A stretch of 64,000 nt of DNA from Prostheceraeus crozeri (Eukaryota; Platyhelminthes; Polycladida; Euryleptidae). This document shows, piece by piece, positions 40,901 to 52,348 of this stretch. The DNA is taken from contig CAJQUW010003216.1 in NCBI GenBank assembly GCA_907163375.1, positions 1 through 64,000 of the forward strand. The letters run 5' to 3'. The position numbers and the translations under genes are program-made. How positions within the stretch are numbered: the first letter of the stretch is position 1; each line of letters opens with the position of its first letter. Under the pieces are notes generated by a model, which saw only the letters and a list, made by a program, of their open reading frames with translations, did not search any database and was not told the origin of the DNA.

Positions 40901-41970
40901 TGTGGACAACCCAAGTATGAGCCTTGCCGCAAACTTTTACTCACTCAATATGATAAAGAAAACTATCTAGTCCACTTTAGCATCTTAAAATTTTATTTAG
41001 AAATGGGTATGATTTTAAAAAGAGTTCACCGCATTATTAAATTTAGACAGAAAGCCTTCCTCAAACCATATATTGATAGCAACAGCCAGAAACGTGCACT
41101 AGCCCAAAATAATTTTGAAAAAGATTTTTATAAGTATCGAATAATAGTCTATTTGGTAAGACGATGGAGGATGTTAGAAAACGTGTAAACTATAAACTAG
41201 TCAATGATGTTACAAAATTTAAGAAATTGGTCTCATCACCTCTATTCATCGATAGAGACATTATCGATGAGGACCTTGTAGGTGTTAAAATGATAAAATC
41301 TGAAGTTGAGTTGTGCAAGCCCATTTATATTGGCCAAGCTGTATTAGATTACTCTAAGCTTGAAATGTACCAACTCTTTTATAAAATACTAAAACCATGT
41401 CCTCTCGTAAAAGAGGTTCGTTTGTTGGGTGGTGATACAGATAGTTTCTTCTTAGGTATTACCACTCAAAAAGATTTAAATTTCAATGAAGTAGGAAAAT
41501 CTTTAGAAAGATATTTTGATACATCAAATTATCCTACTGATCACCCACTCTACTCCATCAAAAATAAGGCAAAACTTGGCTGCTTTAAGGATGAGACAGC
41601 AGGGAAGGAAATAGATGAAATAATTTTCCTCCGCCCAAAAATGTACAGTATGAAATTAAAGGATACCGACGATAGTATTAAGCGTGCTAAAGGCATATCA
41701 AGATCATTGGTCTCTAACATGAAACATAAAAATTTCAGGAAAGCCTATAGAAATAAAAATATAACGTTTGTCAATATGACAATCTTAAAATCTAAGTCGC
41801 ATGAGATCAAAACTTATACTTTTAGGAAACGGGCGCTTTCAGCATGGCAGGATAAGAGGTGCTGGTTAGAACATAACATATCTCTTCCACATAGACATCC
41901 TGACACAAACATACCTCCACCCAAAAGAATAAAACTCACGCTACCACATTCAGGAGATGTATTGACATAA
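37984..41970 (+). pseudogene. POLB: Protein-primed family B DNA polymerase (P2 copy)
   Basis: Same domain order as P1 21811-25800: two C2H2 fingers, N-domain, exonuclease (YADIECY), HNH-like Cys/His cluster, polymerase motifs (YDQNNLYGSS, GGDTDSFF). The two leader introns are also present. It is a fossil with about four breaks. Confidence 0.9.
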
Positions 41971-42148
41971 TCAACTTTAACTCAGTATTTTGATGTTGCT
42001 TTTTGTAGATATACATGGTTGTTTTATGTATCGCATGAGATCGTTTCTTCCTTGTGAATATATGCCTACAGTCAGCCCATTCCCCTATATCTGTGAAAAG
42101 ACTTTTTCATACACATATTTTTATTTCAATAAACATATCACAATGACT

Positions 42149-43668
42149 TCACTTTGTTTTCCGAAACACTAAAGTTACGAGGGATTTAGTATCTTTCACA
42201 TGGATGCACTCTTGTAAACCATTGGTAATTTTGATAGCAATAGAGGGTATAGTTTGTTTGATGACGGGATGATAGAAAATAGATTCAAACATCTTCTCGA
42301 CTATTCCATATGAAGCGTCTTTATCATGAATGAAATCACGTAAAATGTATTCTTTTTTCTCACCAACAGAAATAGGTAGAATCAAATCACTTTGAATGTA
42401 AAGGTGCTGTTCATGTTTATCAAGTGTCATTGGTGTTTCTATACCAATCGTATGCGCAGCAGTAAACACAGTTTGTAGCATTGAAAAACCAAAGAGTTTT
42501 TTCAAATTTTTACTCAATTGACATTGAATGTCATCACCCAGTTTCAGAACAACGCGATGATTTTCAATTGAAAACGAAATGTGGTGTGTCTTTACATCAT
42601 ATTTACTTTTCATCACATGCTTAAACTTCTGTTGTATAAAAGGATTTACTACATGAATGAAGCTTTCAACTGTATGATATAGACGCGGCATTAGATTGAT
42701 AGCAACTTTAGATTCTTGATAAGACTGGTAAATTTTCTTGATGCGATCACCATAGATGTCCACCCACCATTCATCATTAACTGAATCAGCTTTAGTGTGA
42801 TATTCATGAGAAGCATATACCACACCGCTTCCAATAATAGGTGTATAATGTCTTACAAAATGACGCAAGGTTGGAGAGAAATAAACTGTAAGTTTGTCAT
42901 TATATTTCTGAATGACCAACTTATTTTTGTCCGCCATAATTTTCTCTCCATACTTCTTACACACAGTCTCATTCCATCGTTTTACTAACTCAATAAGTGA
43001 TAAAGGTTGAACACCACGCTTTTTCAAAATGATGCGTTCTTCACATTCTACAACATCTTCATCAAATATTTTAAATCTATAATGAAATTTGTTGATTCGA
43101 TTTGAATAAACTTTTTTAACATTTGCAGTAGCAATTGACGTTAGATGTAGTCCATGACCAAAACCGAGATGTGGATAGAATTCATTATCCAACCTCAGTG
43201 TAAGACCTTTAGTAAAAGAATGAAAGCGAAGGAACTGTCTCCCACTCCAATGATAGATAGTAAACTCATAAACTTTCTGATCCTTATTCCTTGTGATGGA
43301 AGTATTACCACTATTGAATGCCATAATAATTTTCTCATTCCCAAATGGACCATAATAATCTGATTTTATCTGAATCCATTCCTGTTCCACTTTCCATCTG
43401 ACGTTAAATTGTATGGGAACTGGAATGCATTATTCATCGTTATTCCATCATGGGTTCGAGGAGTCAATATCATTTCTTCCAAATCATTCACATTCTGAAT
43501 ATTGCTATCATAGCAAATACTAAAAACGCCAACCTCCCATTCTCCTTCTAAATGTAGTGGGCGATTTAATTCTACTCGATAGTGTGATGGTTTATTTTTG
43601 GGAAATTTATTCATAGAAGCATTACTGGGTAAGTAGATAAGAAACGAGTCTTTATTTTTACTTTCCAT
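42149..43668 (-). pseudogene. Minor-capsid-like (penton-type) protein 2, P2 copy
   Basis: It opens with DSFLIYLPSNASMNKFP and LHLEGEWEVGVFSICYD and ends TLVFRK. It carries a longer central part than P1, including the RFHSFTKGLTLRLDNEFYPH segment. It is a near-complete fossil with about one break. Confidence 0.65.
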
Positions 43669-43706
43669 AGTATTCACATTAGAAAATATATTAGCATACT
43701 TTTGCA

Positions 43707-45105
43707 TTAACTCATCATTCGGAAATGGAGTGTGATACTTGTCACAGTATCTTTATGAAAAGGAATCAACGCACCAGCATCGTCATAAATGGCAATATCA
43801 ATTTGTGGGATGTAGTTTGATTTCAGCTTTGTATAATGCACTTTCTTGAAAGTATGCTCAGATAAAATACTGAAGCTTTTTGGCTGGTATGGTATCATTG
43901 CTAGCAGTGGAGCTTCAACATCTCCCACACGTACATCTTCACCAATATTGGAATATATATGAAAATAGTTAATACGACGCGATAGTGACATGTCTGCGCT
44001 AGCTTTGGTTACAGTACCACTTTTAAAGATATTTCGATCAAAAACCCAAAATGTCCATTAGAGTTTTATCCATAATTAGTTCAATACCTTTTCCACTTAT
44101 AGTGAGAGACAAAACACCTTCTTTTTCAGAAAATGAAATATGTTGCTCATTAATCACTTCATTTAAATAATCTACAACCAATTTAACTGAAGTAATAATG
44201 CGAGGCATCAACACTCTTGTTTCATGTAAGATACCACCTAAAGGCTCTACACACTTTCTGTATAAAGATACGGTCCATTCTGTATCAAATTGATTTGACC
44301 TTTCACATGGTAAATGTTGCATATCAAATTTTCCATGAACAGCTGCAGAACGATGTCGCAGGAACTGATGAAAATCTTTTGAACAAACTAATACTAGATC
44401 ATCATCATTTAATTTACTTATTGCAATATGATTAGATGATTTGATATAAGTCAATGTTGCCACTTGTTTGCCATCAACTCGAAGAAGATAATTAAATTTC
44501 TTCAATAATGTTTCAGGAGTCATGTTTGTCCTTCTTGGCTTAATCACAATCTTCCTCACCAACGTCTTCTCATGTTTTGGAATAAGATCTACATAATAAG
44601 CTTCCTCTCGATATATTAACTGTTTATGACCACTTGGGTGGTAATTAACGTTATAATTATCATAGCTTGTTAAGGCGCTAGCGAGGTAACCTGAATCATT
44701 TCTTCAACTTGGACTTAAACCAACAATCTAATCTTTCTCAACTACATGATGTACATAATTATGATCATCATTGTGCGGAGTAAATTGGACAATATGTTTA
44801 CACGCTTTATTCAGGAAATCATATATAAACTTTTTACATGATAAGAGATCTTTCTTTGGCCACTGTGGAATGTATACTCGGCAGCCCTTTTCACATTGGT
44901 AAGCAGCTGTACGTCTCATATTAATAGTCATCACCTCATGATCAAAAGTATAGACACAGTTGCTATGAACAAGTTGAGTGACACACACTTCCCACTTTCC
45001 ATTTAGCTGTTGTGTATGATCAATGGGAGTAGAAAAGAGTGCGGCTCGATTACTAGCAAATCTATTTGCGGCCGCATTGCTAAGCAAAATATGATAAAAC
45101 GACAT
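43707..45105 (-). pseudogene. Minor-capsid-like (penton-type) protein 1, P2 copy
   Basis: It opens with MSFYHILLSNAAANRF and FSTPIDHTQQLNGKWEV. Later segments include VGDVEAPLLAMIPY, IPQIDIAIYDDAGALIPF and TSITLHFRM, which match the C-terminal pattern of Polinton penton-type proteins (vGdv.aPLL, pI..v.I...G..vpF, v.v.LHFR). It is a fossil with about two breaks and is longer than the P1 copy. Confidence 0.65.
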
Positions 45106-45128
45106 TTTTATATTGCTGATCTGCGACT

Positions 45129-45497
45129 TTGCATAACATCATGAAGACTTGGATTTTGGACTCTCTACAATATATCAGAGTTGATCGTGATGGAAACGTA
45201 CATTTCAAAAATTCTCATGGTCATACATCAAGAGGTATTACATTAACATGGCGACAATTTGTCAACCTCAATGATATCATGAGGGATTTGGAATATTTTG
45301 AAACATTAAAATTCATCTCCTTGGGTGATCAAGTTTGGCTTCAACGTCGCAACAATGAAATTCAAATCTGCCATTCTCATTCCTCAAACTGTTTCTCATT
45401 TCGCAAATACAATTGGGAGAAGTATAGAAGATACATACATCGCTCCATCATGACATTTATTCGTCGTGAGTTCATCGCCCTACTATGCAAATCTTAA
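45129..45497 (+). CDS. PC4-like protein 1 (P2 copy)
   Basis: 122 residues, or 118 from the second Met. LQYIRVDRDGNVHFKNSHG and RGITLTWRQFVNLNDIM follow the PC4/SUB1 fold pattern. It starts 23 bases from the divergent minor-capsid-like gene, so the two share a very compact promoter. It looks whole. Confidence 0.5.
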   Translation: MHNIMKTWILDSLQYIRVDRDGNVHFKNSHGHTSRGITLTWRQFVNLNDIMRDLEYFETLKFISLGDQVWLQRRNNEIQICHSHSSNCFSFRKYNWEKYRRYIHRSIMTFIRREFIALLCKS

Positions 45498-45519
45498 TCA
45501 GACATGACTACCACGCACC

Positions 45520-46170
45520 ATGAGTTGGAAATTAGATTCTCTACAACGTATTGAAACGGATCATGATCGAAACGTCTATTTCAAAGATTCAACTGGAAAT
45601 GTGAGAAGAGAGTTTGCTTTATCTTATCGTCATTTTCAGTCTCTACATCATATCATGAAGGATTTGAAATACTTCTATATGAAAAGACATTCACGTATTG
45701 GAAATCGCATATGGTTGCGCGTCAACAAACGGCGAATTCAACTCTATCATTCCCAACTCCATACTAACTTCACATTTCATCAAGGTAGTTGGGAAAAGTA
45801 TAAAAGGAAGGTACATCGCTCAATTTACTCATTTCTTCATTATGAAGCGCCATTGCTACACCATCGTCAACATTCTCCGTCGCTTCAGACTCTACAACAA
45901 AATCGATCACGCAACATTACACCAACAACTTCCAAACAGCAAGTATTACCCGTGCCGACCTCAAATGTTAATGGTGAAGATGAACAATTCATGGAATCTT
46001 CAACTCTTCCCAAATGGGACTGCACAGATTCTCGGCGCCCTTTCTCATTCATCGGCGCAGTCAATGCGCTTAGAGCTACAAAGACTACTACGTCGGATAT
46101 GGAAGAGGGAGAGGTGTGTGATGTCGAATCTGACTGTGGACAATATGGTGATCTCTACTCAATTGAGTGA
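45520..46170 (+). CDS. PC4-like protein 2 (P2 copy)
   Basis: 216 residues, the same length as in P1, with an N-terminal PC4-like half and a Ser/Thr/Pro-rich, finally acidic tail (DMEEGEVCDVESD). The 3' half overlaps the TBP-like gene in another frame. It looks whole. Confidence 0.55.
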   Translation: MSWKLDSLQRIETDHDRNVYFKDSTGNVRREFALSYRHFQSLHHIMKDLKYFYMKRHSRIGNRIWLRVNKRRIQLYHSQLHTNFTFHQGSWEKYKRKVHRSIYSFLHYEAPLLHHRQHSPSLQTLQQNRSRNITPTTSKQQVLPVPTSNVNGEDEQFMESSTLPKWDCTDSRRPFSFIGAVNALRATKTTTSDMEEGEVCDVESDCGQYGDLYSIE

Positions 46171-46408
46171 AAGTGTATCATTTTTGAAGATTCGTACCAG
46201 CAGTTACAATTTGTGTTATGAACCCGAACTTTTTCCTGCAGCTCTCATTAGTTGTTGGTTACCTGTGCATGTGGCAATCTTTCATAATAGTAAAGTGATC
46301 ATTACTGGACTAAAATCTCATGTACAAGCAAATGTGATCCTAGACTATCTCATCGAGTATGTACGTACCCAGCGGATTGTAAAATACAAAACAATTTTTC
46401 CAACATGA
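45842..46408 (+). CDS. TATA-box-binding-protein-like protein (P2 copy)
   Basis: 188 residues from the ATG at 45842. It differs from P1 at six positions plus a slightly longer C-terminus. All of repeat 2 (NMVIST, YEPELFPAALI, IFHNSKVIITG) is unchanged. Differences concentrate in the repeat-1 half that overlaps the PC4-like frame. It looks whole, which supports real coding in both elements. Confidence 0.85.
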   Translation: MKRHCYTIVNILRRFRLYNKIDHATLHQQLPNSKYYPCRPQMLMVKMNNSWNLQLFPNGTAQILGALSHSSAQSMRLELQRLLRRIWKRERCVMSNLTVDNMVISTQLSESVSFLKIRTSSYNLCYEPELFPAALISCWLPVHVAIFHNSKVIITGLKSHVQANVILDYLIEYVRTQRIVKYKTIFPT

Positions 46409-46413
46409 TGTTT

Positions 46414-46726
46414 TTATTTCAAATCATGATAGAACTTACAAATCATTTTTTCATTAGAGGATGGATTACATGAAAAGTTTTGAATAACAGATACAAATCG
46501 AGATACATGTAAACGTTTTAAGATGAAGTACAGTACAAAAGCACCACACGTTGATGAAAGTGGATGTTGTAGTATGCGTTTATTTCGCTGATATTGACGC
46601 GTATGTTTTCTCAACCACTGCTGTGTAGGTATTGAGTGAATAGACATTATCGAAAGCTTTCAACGTCGCTTCGTCTGCATTACGCTGCACTTTAGTCTTA
46701 ATATCGTCAGCAGTCAACCAACTCAT
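46414..46726 (-). pseudogene. PRO: Maturation protease (P2 copy, broken)
   Basis: It keeps the C-terminal catalytic-Cys part (SSTCGAFVLYFI) and the start adjoining the capsid stop, but is clearly shorter than the 153-residue P1 version. It is a fossil with about one break. Confidence 0.8.
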
Positions 46727-48003
46727 TAACGATTATACTGAAGAATCACGTCACGATACTTTGTAATTTCAATATTTGAATCGAAGACTGCATAAATTAA
46801 TACATTGATCGTCTCAGGTAGTGTTCTTTTGAACGTCAAATCCAAACGAATATTATGAGGCACGTTCGCTTGACGATAGGGTGCACTAATATCGCTGTCA
46901 GCAGTCAAATCAAATGCATAAATAGTATATCCACTCTTAAACTCTTTCATAGTAAGTCCGTTGGTGTCATCCGTATTGTGAAAGCCAAAGACATCCATAA
47001 AATCAACATAACTGCGCATAAATTGATCCGCTGCAAAATCTGGTTTGCAGGGTGGACCAGGATGACTCACACCATTTACACGTAAAGCAATTTCACTTAA
47101 CTGATTGTGTTTAAAATTGAAAGGATTCTTCTTTATATTACCATTAAATGCATCATTTTCAACCATTGCCACCATGAGGAGCTTCGGTGCTTCCGATGGA
47201 AAGAGGCCATCTTTCATGAAACTCTTTTGATCTTTCGGAATTGTAAAGGTGAGAAGCTTTGTATGCTGAATGGGGTAAATGGCATTTTGGCGGTTAAGAC
47301 CTTCAGCATGTCCTCTAATGACACTTGGATTCGGTACTACTCGACGAATGTAAAGTGCAATATCTTCCACATGAATTCTAAAATTGTCAACTTTACCAAA
47401 TGCATTCAGCGCAAATTCAGGCTTATTCAATGTCAGCTTGAGTCGCATGCTGGTATTACAGAGTAAAAACTTTGACTGTCTAAAGAAGTCTAAATTCAGC
47501 GGACCATATAGCTGACATACTCTACTATCTTTAATCATAGCAGATCGCTTTACAAAGCCACTGTTTGTTTCAACATCAAATTTTCCTGCTTCATCTCTGT
47601 ACCATCCCATGGCTTCCATATGACTTTTTTGTGCTGCTGGATGAAACTGTGATACATGATTGAAATATGATTTATAGGGATAATCGCTTTGACCACCTTC
47701 CACCTGCTGCTCTCCAATCGTTAGAGAAACATCGCGAAGTAATGTAGTCAATGGTAAATTGTTCAGTCCAATTTTATGCACATCTTCAATAGCAGTTCCA
47801 TCTGCTTGCTTAATTCTAAACCTCAAATCAACCATCGCATAACTGAAATCTATGTAGTCATCACTACCACCAGGAATAACAAATTCAATGGGGCCAGCAT
47901 TCTCAGCTGTTCGAGGATGATAATCTACAATACTTGAACTAAGAATATCTGTCTGTATGGCTTGTTGATCAAACAAACAAAATCCGGAAGTTTTACACTC
48001 CAT
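46726..48003 (-). CDS. MCP: Major capsid protein, double jelly-roll, whole in P2
   Basis: 425 residues, the usual Polinton capsid size. The first jelly roll starts near CLFDQQAIQTDILSSSIVDY and includes IEFVIPGGSDDYIDFSYAMV and LLRDVSLTIGEQQVEGG. The second starts after CNTSMRLKLTLNKP, with RRVVPNPSVIRGHAEGL and LLTFTIPKDQKSFM. The end carries VPHNIRLDLTFKRTLPETIN, a typical closing strand. It packs as hexon-like trimers in relatives. The gene abuts protease and pVI-like genes. Confidence 0.9.
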   Translation of the reverse strand: MECKTSGFCLFDQQAIQTDILSSSIVDYHPRTAENAGPIEFVIPGGSDDYIDFSYAMVDLRFRIKQADGTAIEDVHKIGLNNLPLTTLLRDVSLTIGEQQVEGGQSDYPYKSYFNHVSQFHPAAQKSHMEAMGWYRDEAGKFDVETNSGFVKRSAMIKDSRVCQLYGPLNLDFFRQSKFLLCNTSMRLKLTLNKPEFALNAFGKVDNFRIHVEDIALYIRRVVPNPSVIRGHAEGLNRQNAIYPIQHTKLLTFTIPKDQKSFMKDGLFPSEAPKLLMVAMVENDAFNGNIKKNPFNFKHNQLSEIALRVNGVSHPGPPCKPDFAADQFMRSYVDFMDVFGFHNTDDTNGLTMKEFKSGYTIYAFDLTADSDISAPYRQANVPHNIRLDLTFKRTLPETINVLIYAVFDSNIEITKYRDVILQYNR

Positions 48004-48005
48004 GA

Positions 48006-48461
48006 TTAGAAGTTATAGCAGCGTCGTCGTTTAGCGCCTGATGAATGATTAGAGCCTCTGCGACGTTTGCGTGAATGCCTTTTGACTGAAGATCGCATCC
48101 TACCAGCTCCGCGATGTTTCCTTCTTCCTTTATTCATTCGTTTAGGCGATTTCTTTCCTTGAGTAACACCAGCAAAGGTCTGCTTCAATGTTTTTCAACC
48201 ACGTTCCTTCCCACGATTCAACAAACTGCTCTTAAAACTTCTACCTCTGGAAAGATCACTAGCAACATCACCAGCAAAGCCAACGGCATTACTTAAAACA
48301 TTTCGTTTTAAAGATCTTCCGACATTGGATACGAGAGGTGCTACAACAGATTTCAGTGCACCAAGTATGCTACCTCCACGTTGGCGGCGAGCGCCGATGT
48401 AAATTTGTCCTCCACCACTTACATAGGAGGGTCGTGAATAAAATGAGGCAGTTGGATTCAT
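48006..48461 (-). CDS. pVI/pX-like basic virion protein region (P2 copy)
   Basis: Same layout as P1 11082-11537: a Gly-rich start, an amphipathic stretch, then a highly basic tail ending AKRRRCYNF, 2 bases before the capsid gene. It is one gene with about one break, or two small genes. Confidence 0.6.
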
Positions 48462-48502
48462 AGCTCAAACCCTAAACATTGTTAGTTACAACTTTGCATG
48501 AA

Positions 48503-49591
48503 TCACTGTCGATCACTTAGATGAAAGATGTCGGCACGACGCATCCAAGAGTTCATACTTGAAGGATAACCAGTCCATTTAACAAGACACCATTCTTCAC
48601 CTTGCCGTTTTTTACATCGAATGATTTTCTCTACCAAATATGTTTCACTTTCAGTGACTACCTCAATCTCATCGCGGTAAAAGCTACCCTCAATTTCTTC
48701 ATTATCGTAATCTTTCAACTTGTAGGTGGTGGGAGAGTCTTTTTGGTTAATACTTGATACTGTAAATACCTCCTCTGTCCAATTCGGAAGGTACCCTTTA
48801 GCAAAAACACTTTTCACTTTTGAGATACGACCTTTATCACCAATTTCCACATCACTTTTCACATGAGTGGGTTTACGTTGGAATGATTCACGCACTTTAT
48901 CTACATTGTCAGCATTTACATCTACTGGTCTGAATCCAATAGAACGATGGATAGAGTGATTGTAGGCATGGAGTGTATCTTGTAGAACCTTCGTCCAATT
49001 TTGTGTCAAGTTGGCAGTAAAATGTCGCCACAAGCAATTTTTTAATGTGCGATTAAAACGTTCAACGAGTGCAGCTTTATAAGCACTCTTTACACTAAAC
49101 AACTGAACGTCATGCCTCTCAAATAATCTTCTCACATGCTGATTTTCAAACTCTTTTCCTTGATCACTCTGAATTCTTTTTGGAATGCGACCTTCTCGAA
49201 AAATTGTTTGGAATGCTTTTGCTACTCCTTTCCCTTCTTTAGTTTTTAAAGGTTGAGCCCACGCATAACGCGAGAAAATATCAATGACGGTTAAAATAAA
49301 ATTATTGCCCGAGTTATGTTTTGAAATGGAGGCGACATCACACAAATCTGCTTGCCACTGTTCATCAATGTCATGAACAATATAATGGCGGGTGCGGTAC
49401 TTCTTTTTCGCTTGTTTGTGGAGTGTATAGGTAGCCTGACCCTTTAACCATCGTTTCACTTGTGATTGTGGAAGACCACTCGCTTTTGACAATTTCTTGA
49501 TCGATGCAAATCCTGCCGGATGTTTTACATCATAATAGATTGACTTCAAACGTTCAGTTGATGACGACTGACTCTTTTTCCTCCTTCTCAT
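48503..49591 (-). CDS. INT: Integrase with chromodomain (P2 copy)
   Basis: DDE motif residues (QADLCD, QSDQGKEF, VERFNRT) and the chromodomain (YLVEKII, WCLVKWTGY) are all present. Over the 406-residue frame I count six differences from P1. It looks whole. Confidence 0.93.
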   Translation of the reverse strand: MRRRKKSQSSSTERLKSIYYDVKHPAGFASIKKLSKASGLPQSQVKRWLKGQATYTLHKQAKKKYRTRHYIVHDIDEQWQADLCDVASISKHNSGNNFILTVIDIFSRYAWAQPLKTKEGKGVAKAFQTIFREGRIPKRIQSDQGKEFENQHVRRLFERHDVQLFSVKSAYKAALVERFNRTLKNCLWRHFTANLTQNWTKVLQDTLHAYNHSIHRSIGFRPVDVNADNVDKVRESFQRKPTHVKSDVEIGDKGRISKVKSVFAKGYLPNWTEEVFTVSSINQKDSPTTYKLKDYDNEEIEGSFYRDEIEVVTESETYLVEKIIRCKKRQGEEWCLVKWTGYPSSMNSWMRRADIFHLSDRQ

Positions 49592-49769
49592 CTTTTTGCT
49601 TTCTTGCCTTTCTACATTTACAACAACTGCAGCATTTAGCTTTAGCGGTTTTGCGATCGTGTTCACATTGCTTAGGAGTTTCATTGTGAGAGCTGGCGCA
49701 GCAAGTGCAAGTGACAACGACATTCACCTCTGGCGGCTCATTACATGGCAAGCAACACATCTGCTTCAT
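49554..49769 (-). CDS. Cys-rich small protein (P2 copy)
   Basis: 71 residues, all cysteines as in P1 (MCCLPC, TCTCCA, CCSCCKCRK), with one substitution in the charged tail. It overlaps the integrase start. Confidence 0.45.
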   Translation of the reverse strand: MKQMCCLPCNEPPEVNVVVTCTCCASSHNETPKQCEHDRKTAKAKCCSCCKCRKARKQKDEKEEKESVVIN

Positions 49770-49770
49770 A

Positions 49771-50463
49771 TTAATAGTCTGAGAACATGTATTTCTTGGG
49801 AGGAGCTGCTTTACGTTTTCCTTTTACCAGTTTTAGTGGTGGCGTAGATCTACGTCGAGTTCTTCCTCTTGTTTGCTTAGTGAGTGTGGGAGGGGATGTA
49901 GCAGGTGACGCCTTAAACCAATTTGTTTGCATTTTCATCGTCTGAAGCATTGGAGCAGTAGCCACTGTTGAATCAAGTTCTTTCAATGTCTCATTATTCA
50001 AAGCAAATTTTGGCACATTATGCTTTTTCAATAGTTTAAGAAAGTATGTCCAACCAGGTGGAACATAGCCCTGACGGCGCTTTCTACGTGTCGCATACTG
50101 AATCAAGTCTTCATAACGTGAAGCATCAATCACTTTATTTTCATCTGTAATGATTTCTCCTCTATCATTTACATTGAGGTGGGGTTCAATGCTGTTGAAA
50201 AGAGATATGGCATGTGCGCGAGATGCTAAAGGTGTAGCAGTCGATACAGAGTCACGCATCTTATTCTTCAAGTTTTTCAATTGCTCAACAGTTTCCGATT
50301 GTAATAATACAGCACGATGTGGATCTTTGATGTGAACATTTTGCTGATAATCTATTTCTTTCCTATACATTTGATTTGCAAGAGGTTGCTTTACTTGCTG
50401 CATGGCAGTCAATTGTACATATTCATCCTGAGGAATAACAATCATGCGAGAATAAGAACTCAT
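49771..50463 (-). CDS. Conserved Polinton protein, putative minor virion protein (P2 copy)
   Basis: 230 residues against 229 in P1, with the same helical N-half, GYVPPGWTYFLKLLKK and basic C-terminal tail. It starts 4 bases inside the ATPase end. It looks whole. Confidence 0.6.
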   Translation of the reverse strand: MSSYSRMIVIPQDEYVQLTAMQQVKQPLANQMYRKEIDYQQNVHIKDPHRAVLLQSETVEQLKNLKNKMRDSVSTATPLASRAHAISLFNSIEPHLNVNDRGEIITDENKVIDASRYEDLIQYATRRKRRQGYVPPGWTYFLKLLKKHNVPKFALNNETLKELDSTVATAPMLQTMKMQTNWFKASPATSPPTLTKQTRGRTRRRSTPPLKLVKGKRKAAPPKKYMFSDY

Positions 50464-51474
50464 AGTTTGTAGATAACCATGGGAGTTTTCAAAATATCAC
50501 TTCGAAATCTAAATTCTTCCGGGCACTCCTGCGTAAAGTCAATGAATAAGTAACCGTGTGGTTTTTCAGTAGCTGCTTGAAAAATTTCAATTAAGGCTTT
50601 TGATCCTCTGGGTGCAACTTGTCGCGCTAAAATTTCAAATTGACTTTTATCTCGCGGATTCTTGAAAATAGCACAATAGTGTGTATTCAGGTTTCGTGTA
50701 CGAGCTTCTTTTCCATCAGGAAACAAATTTTGTGTGATATAGATGATAAAACACCTTTTATGATGTGCTGCACGAGTGAACATATCTGTAACATCTTTTG
50801 AATTCTTACTTTCTTTTAATAAATCATCCAATACAACAACATCATTAGACTGAAGTTAATCCTCTGCAATAATTCCTTCATGTCGAATAAAGTTGCGACT
50901 TTGCAATTCCTGAAACAGCGACGGTTGATAAATACCATAACACCAAATCACTCGATTGATAGGTTCCTTAAACAACTCCCTTCTTTTATCCAATAAATTC
51001 AGCGTGAAAACAGTTTTACCTGCATGAGATGGACCTGATACAGTCAGAACTTTATCACATTGAAGTCTGAAATCCATTTTAATACTTTGAGATTCAACAT
51101 TTGCATAATTAACGTCTAGAGCCAAAGATATTACCCAATAGGTTACACATGACAGGAGCTAACATCGGTAGTAACGCTGGAAGGAAACCACCGTTTTGTG
51201 TTAGAGTTTTCCTCTTTCTTTGAAGGGTGAATTTAGGATTGGAGATGAAACGCAATTTCGTAGCATATCGCTTAAGTAGCTTTCGTTGTTTTGGTGCTAA
51301 TTTCTTCGTCCTCAACTTTCTCACATGAGAAATAATTTCACGAATGAATTTATCGTTAGGATGTTGTATAGCATTGTATCTCTGATTTGCTTTCATTCGT
51401 CGGAGAGCTTGAATGGCTGAAGAAAACTTTGAAGACTTTTGACTTTTACGTTTCGTCATTTTACGTTTCGCCAT
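50460..51474 (-). pseudogene. ATP: Core-like protein and packaging ATPase (P2 copy)
   Basis: A basic core-like product at the 5' side (MAKRKMTK, LKRYATKLRF, ending near GGFLPALLPM...) is followed by the ATPase with GPSHAGKT and YITQN. Here the two modules are in separate frames. The ATPase part is a fossil with about one break. Confidence 0.8.
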
Positions 51475-51525
51475 TTTCCGTGTTAGTCTTTGCTAAAACC
51501 TATCTTTACCACATTTGCATAGGTA

Positions 51526-51855
51526 CTAACTATTGCGACATAAGTGACACTCGAAATGAGCAATATCACAGTGGCTACATTTGCAAAGTTGAATGCAATT
51601 ACGTTTGAAACAGCGTTGACAAAAAGCATGCTTACATCTCTTGAAGATGCGCTTTTCATTTCCATCCTTTCGCTTACATACATCACAACACATAGTTTCA
51701 CCGTTACTGATGTCTATAGCAAGTCTTTTTGAAGATATGAATTTGCTAGCCTCTTCTAAATAATAGACACATGTACAGAAGGAATATACTTCGAGAGTGA
51801 GCAGGCATAGCTCGAAAACCAGTTGTGCTACAATCAAGTACCACTGCATTTTCAA
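51526..51855 (-). CDS. Membrane-anchored RING-like protein (P2 copy)
   Basis: 109 residues, differing from P1 by one residue (RCFKRNC for RCFIRNC). The hydrophobic N-terminus and all Cys/His ligands are kept. Confidence 0.55.
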   Translation of the reverse strand: MKMQWYLIVAQLVFELCLLTLEVYSFCTCVYYLEEASKFISSKRLAIDISNGETMCCDVCKRKDGNEKRIFKRCKHAFCQRCFKRNCIQLCKCSHCDIAHFECHLCRNS

Positions 51856-52261
51856 TTTTTCTTTATGGAAAGTTGAATGTGAATATCTGAAATCGCTTCA
51901 ATCACTAGACTGCTGCCATGATGGTTAAATGCGTTAAGACGTTCAGCAATTTTTATCATATGTCTTTTAGAAATTCTTCGGGGTGATCTACCACTTCTAT
52001 TGAATAAGAAGCAAAATGGAAAGAGCGAGTTTCCACCTCTTCCTTTCCAAAATGACTAAACTTAATTTTCGCAACTAATCGCGCCATGACAATGCTATGA
52101 GAGAATGTATTCATTAACTGTAGAAATAGAGTGCTAGCATCATTGACCACTGCTTCGATGTCGGTCTCATCTTTATGAAAATTTATCACATAATCTTGAA
52201 CAGCTCCTTTTAAACTTTGACTATGAAAATGTAATGTTCCGCAGTCGTTTGAGAAAGACAT
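51852..52261 (-). pseudogene. Free-standing PolB N-domain relative (P2 copy)
   Basis: Counterpart of 7285-7695. It opens MSFSNDCGTLHFHSQSL and keeps ARLVAKIKFSHFGKEEV. It is a fossil with about one break near its end. Confidence 0.5.
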
Positions 52262-52348
52262 GATCGCCCTTTAACTAACCCATCCATTGCATGAAAACAA
52301 CAACTCTTCTCATAGTAACATTTATTGAATAATAGTAACAAGCATGCA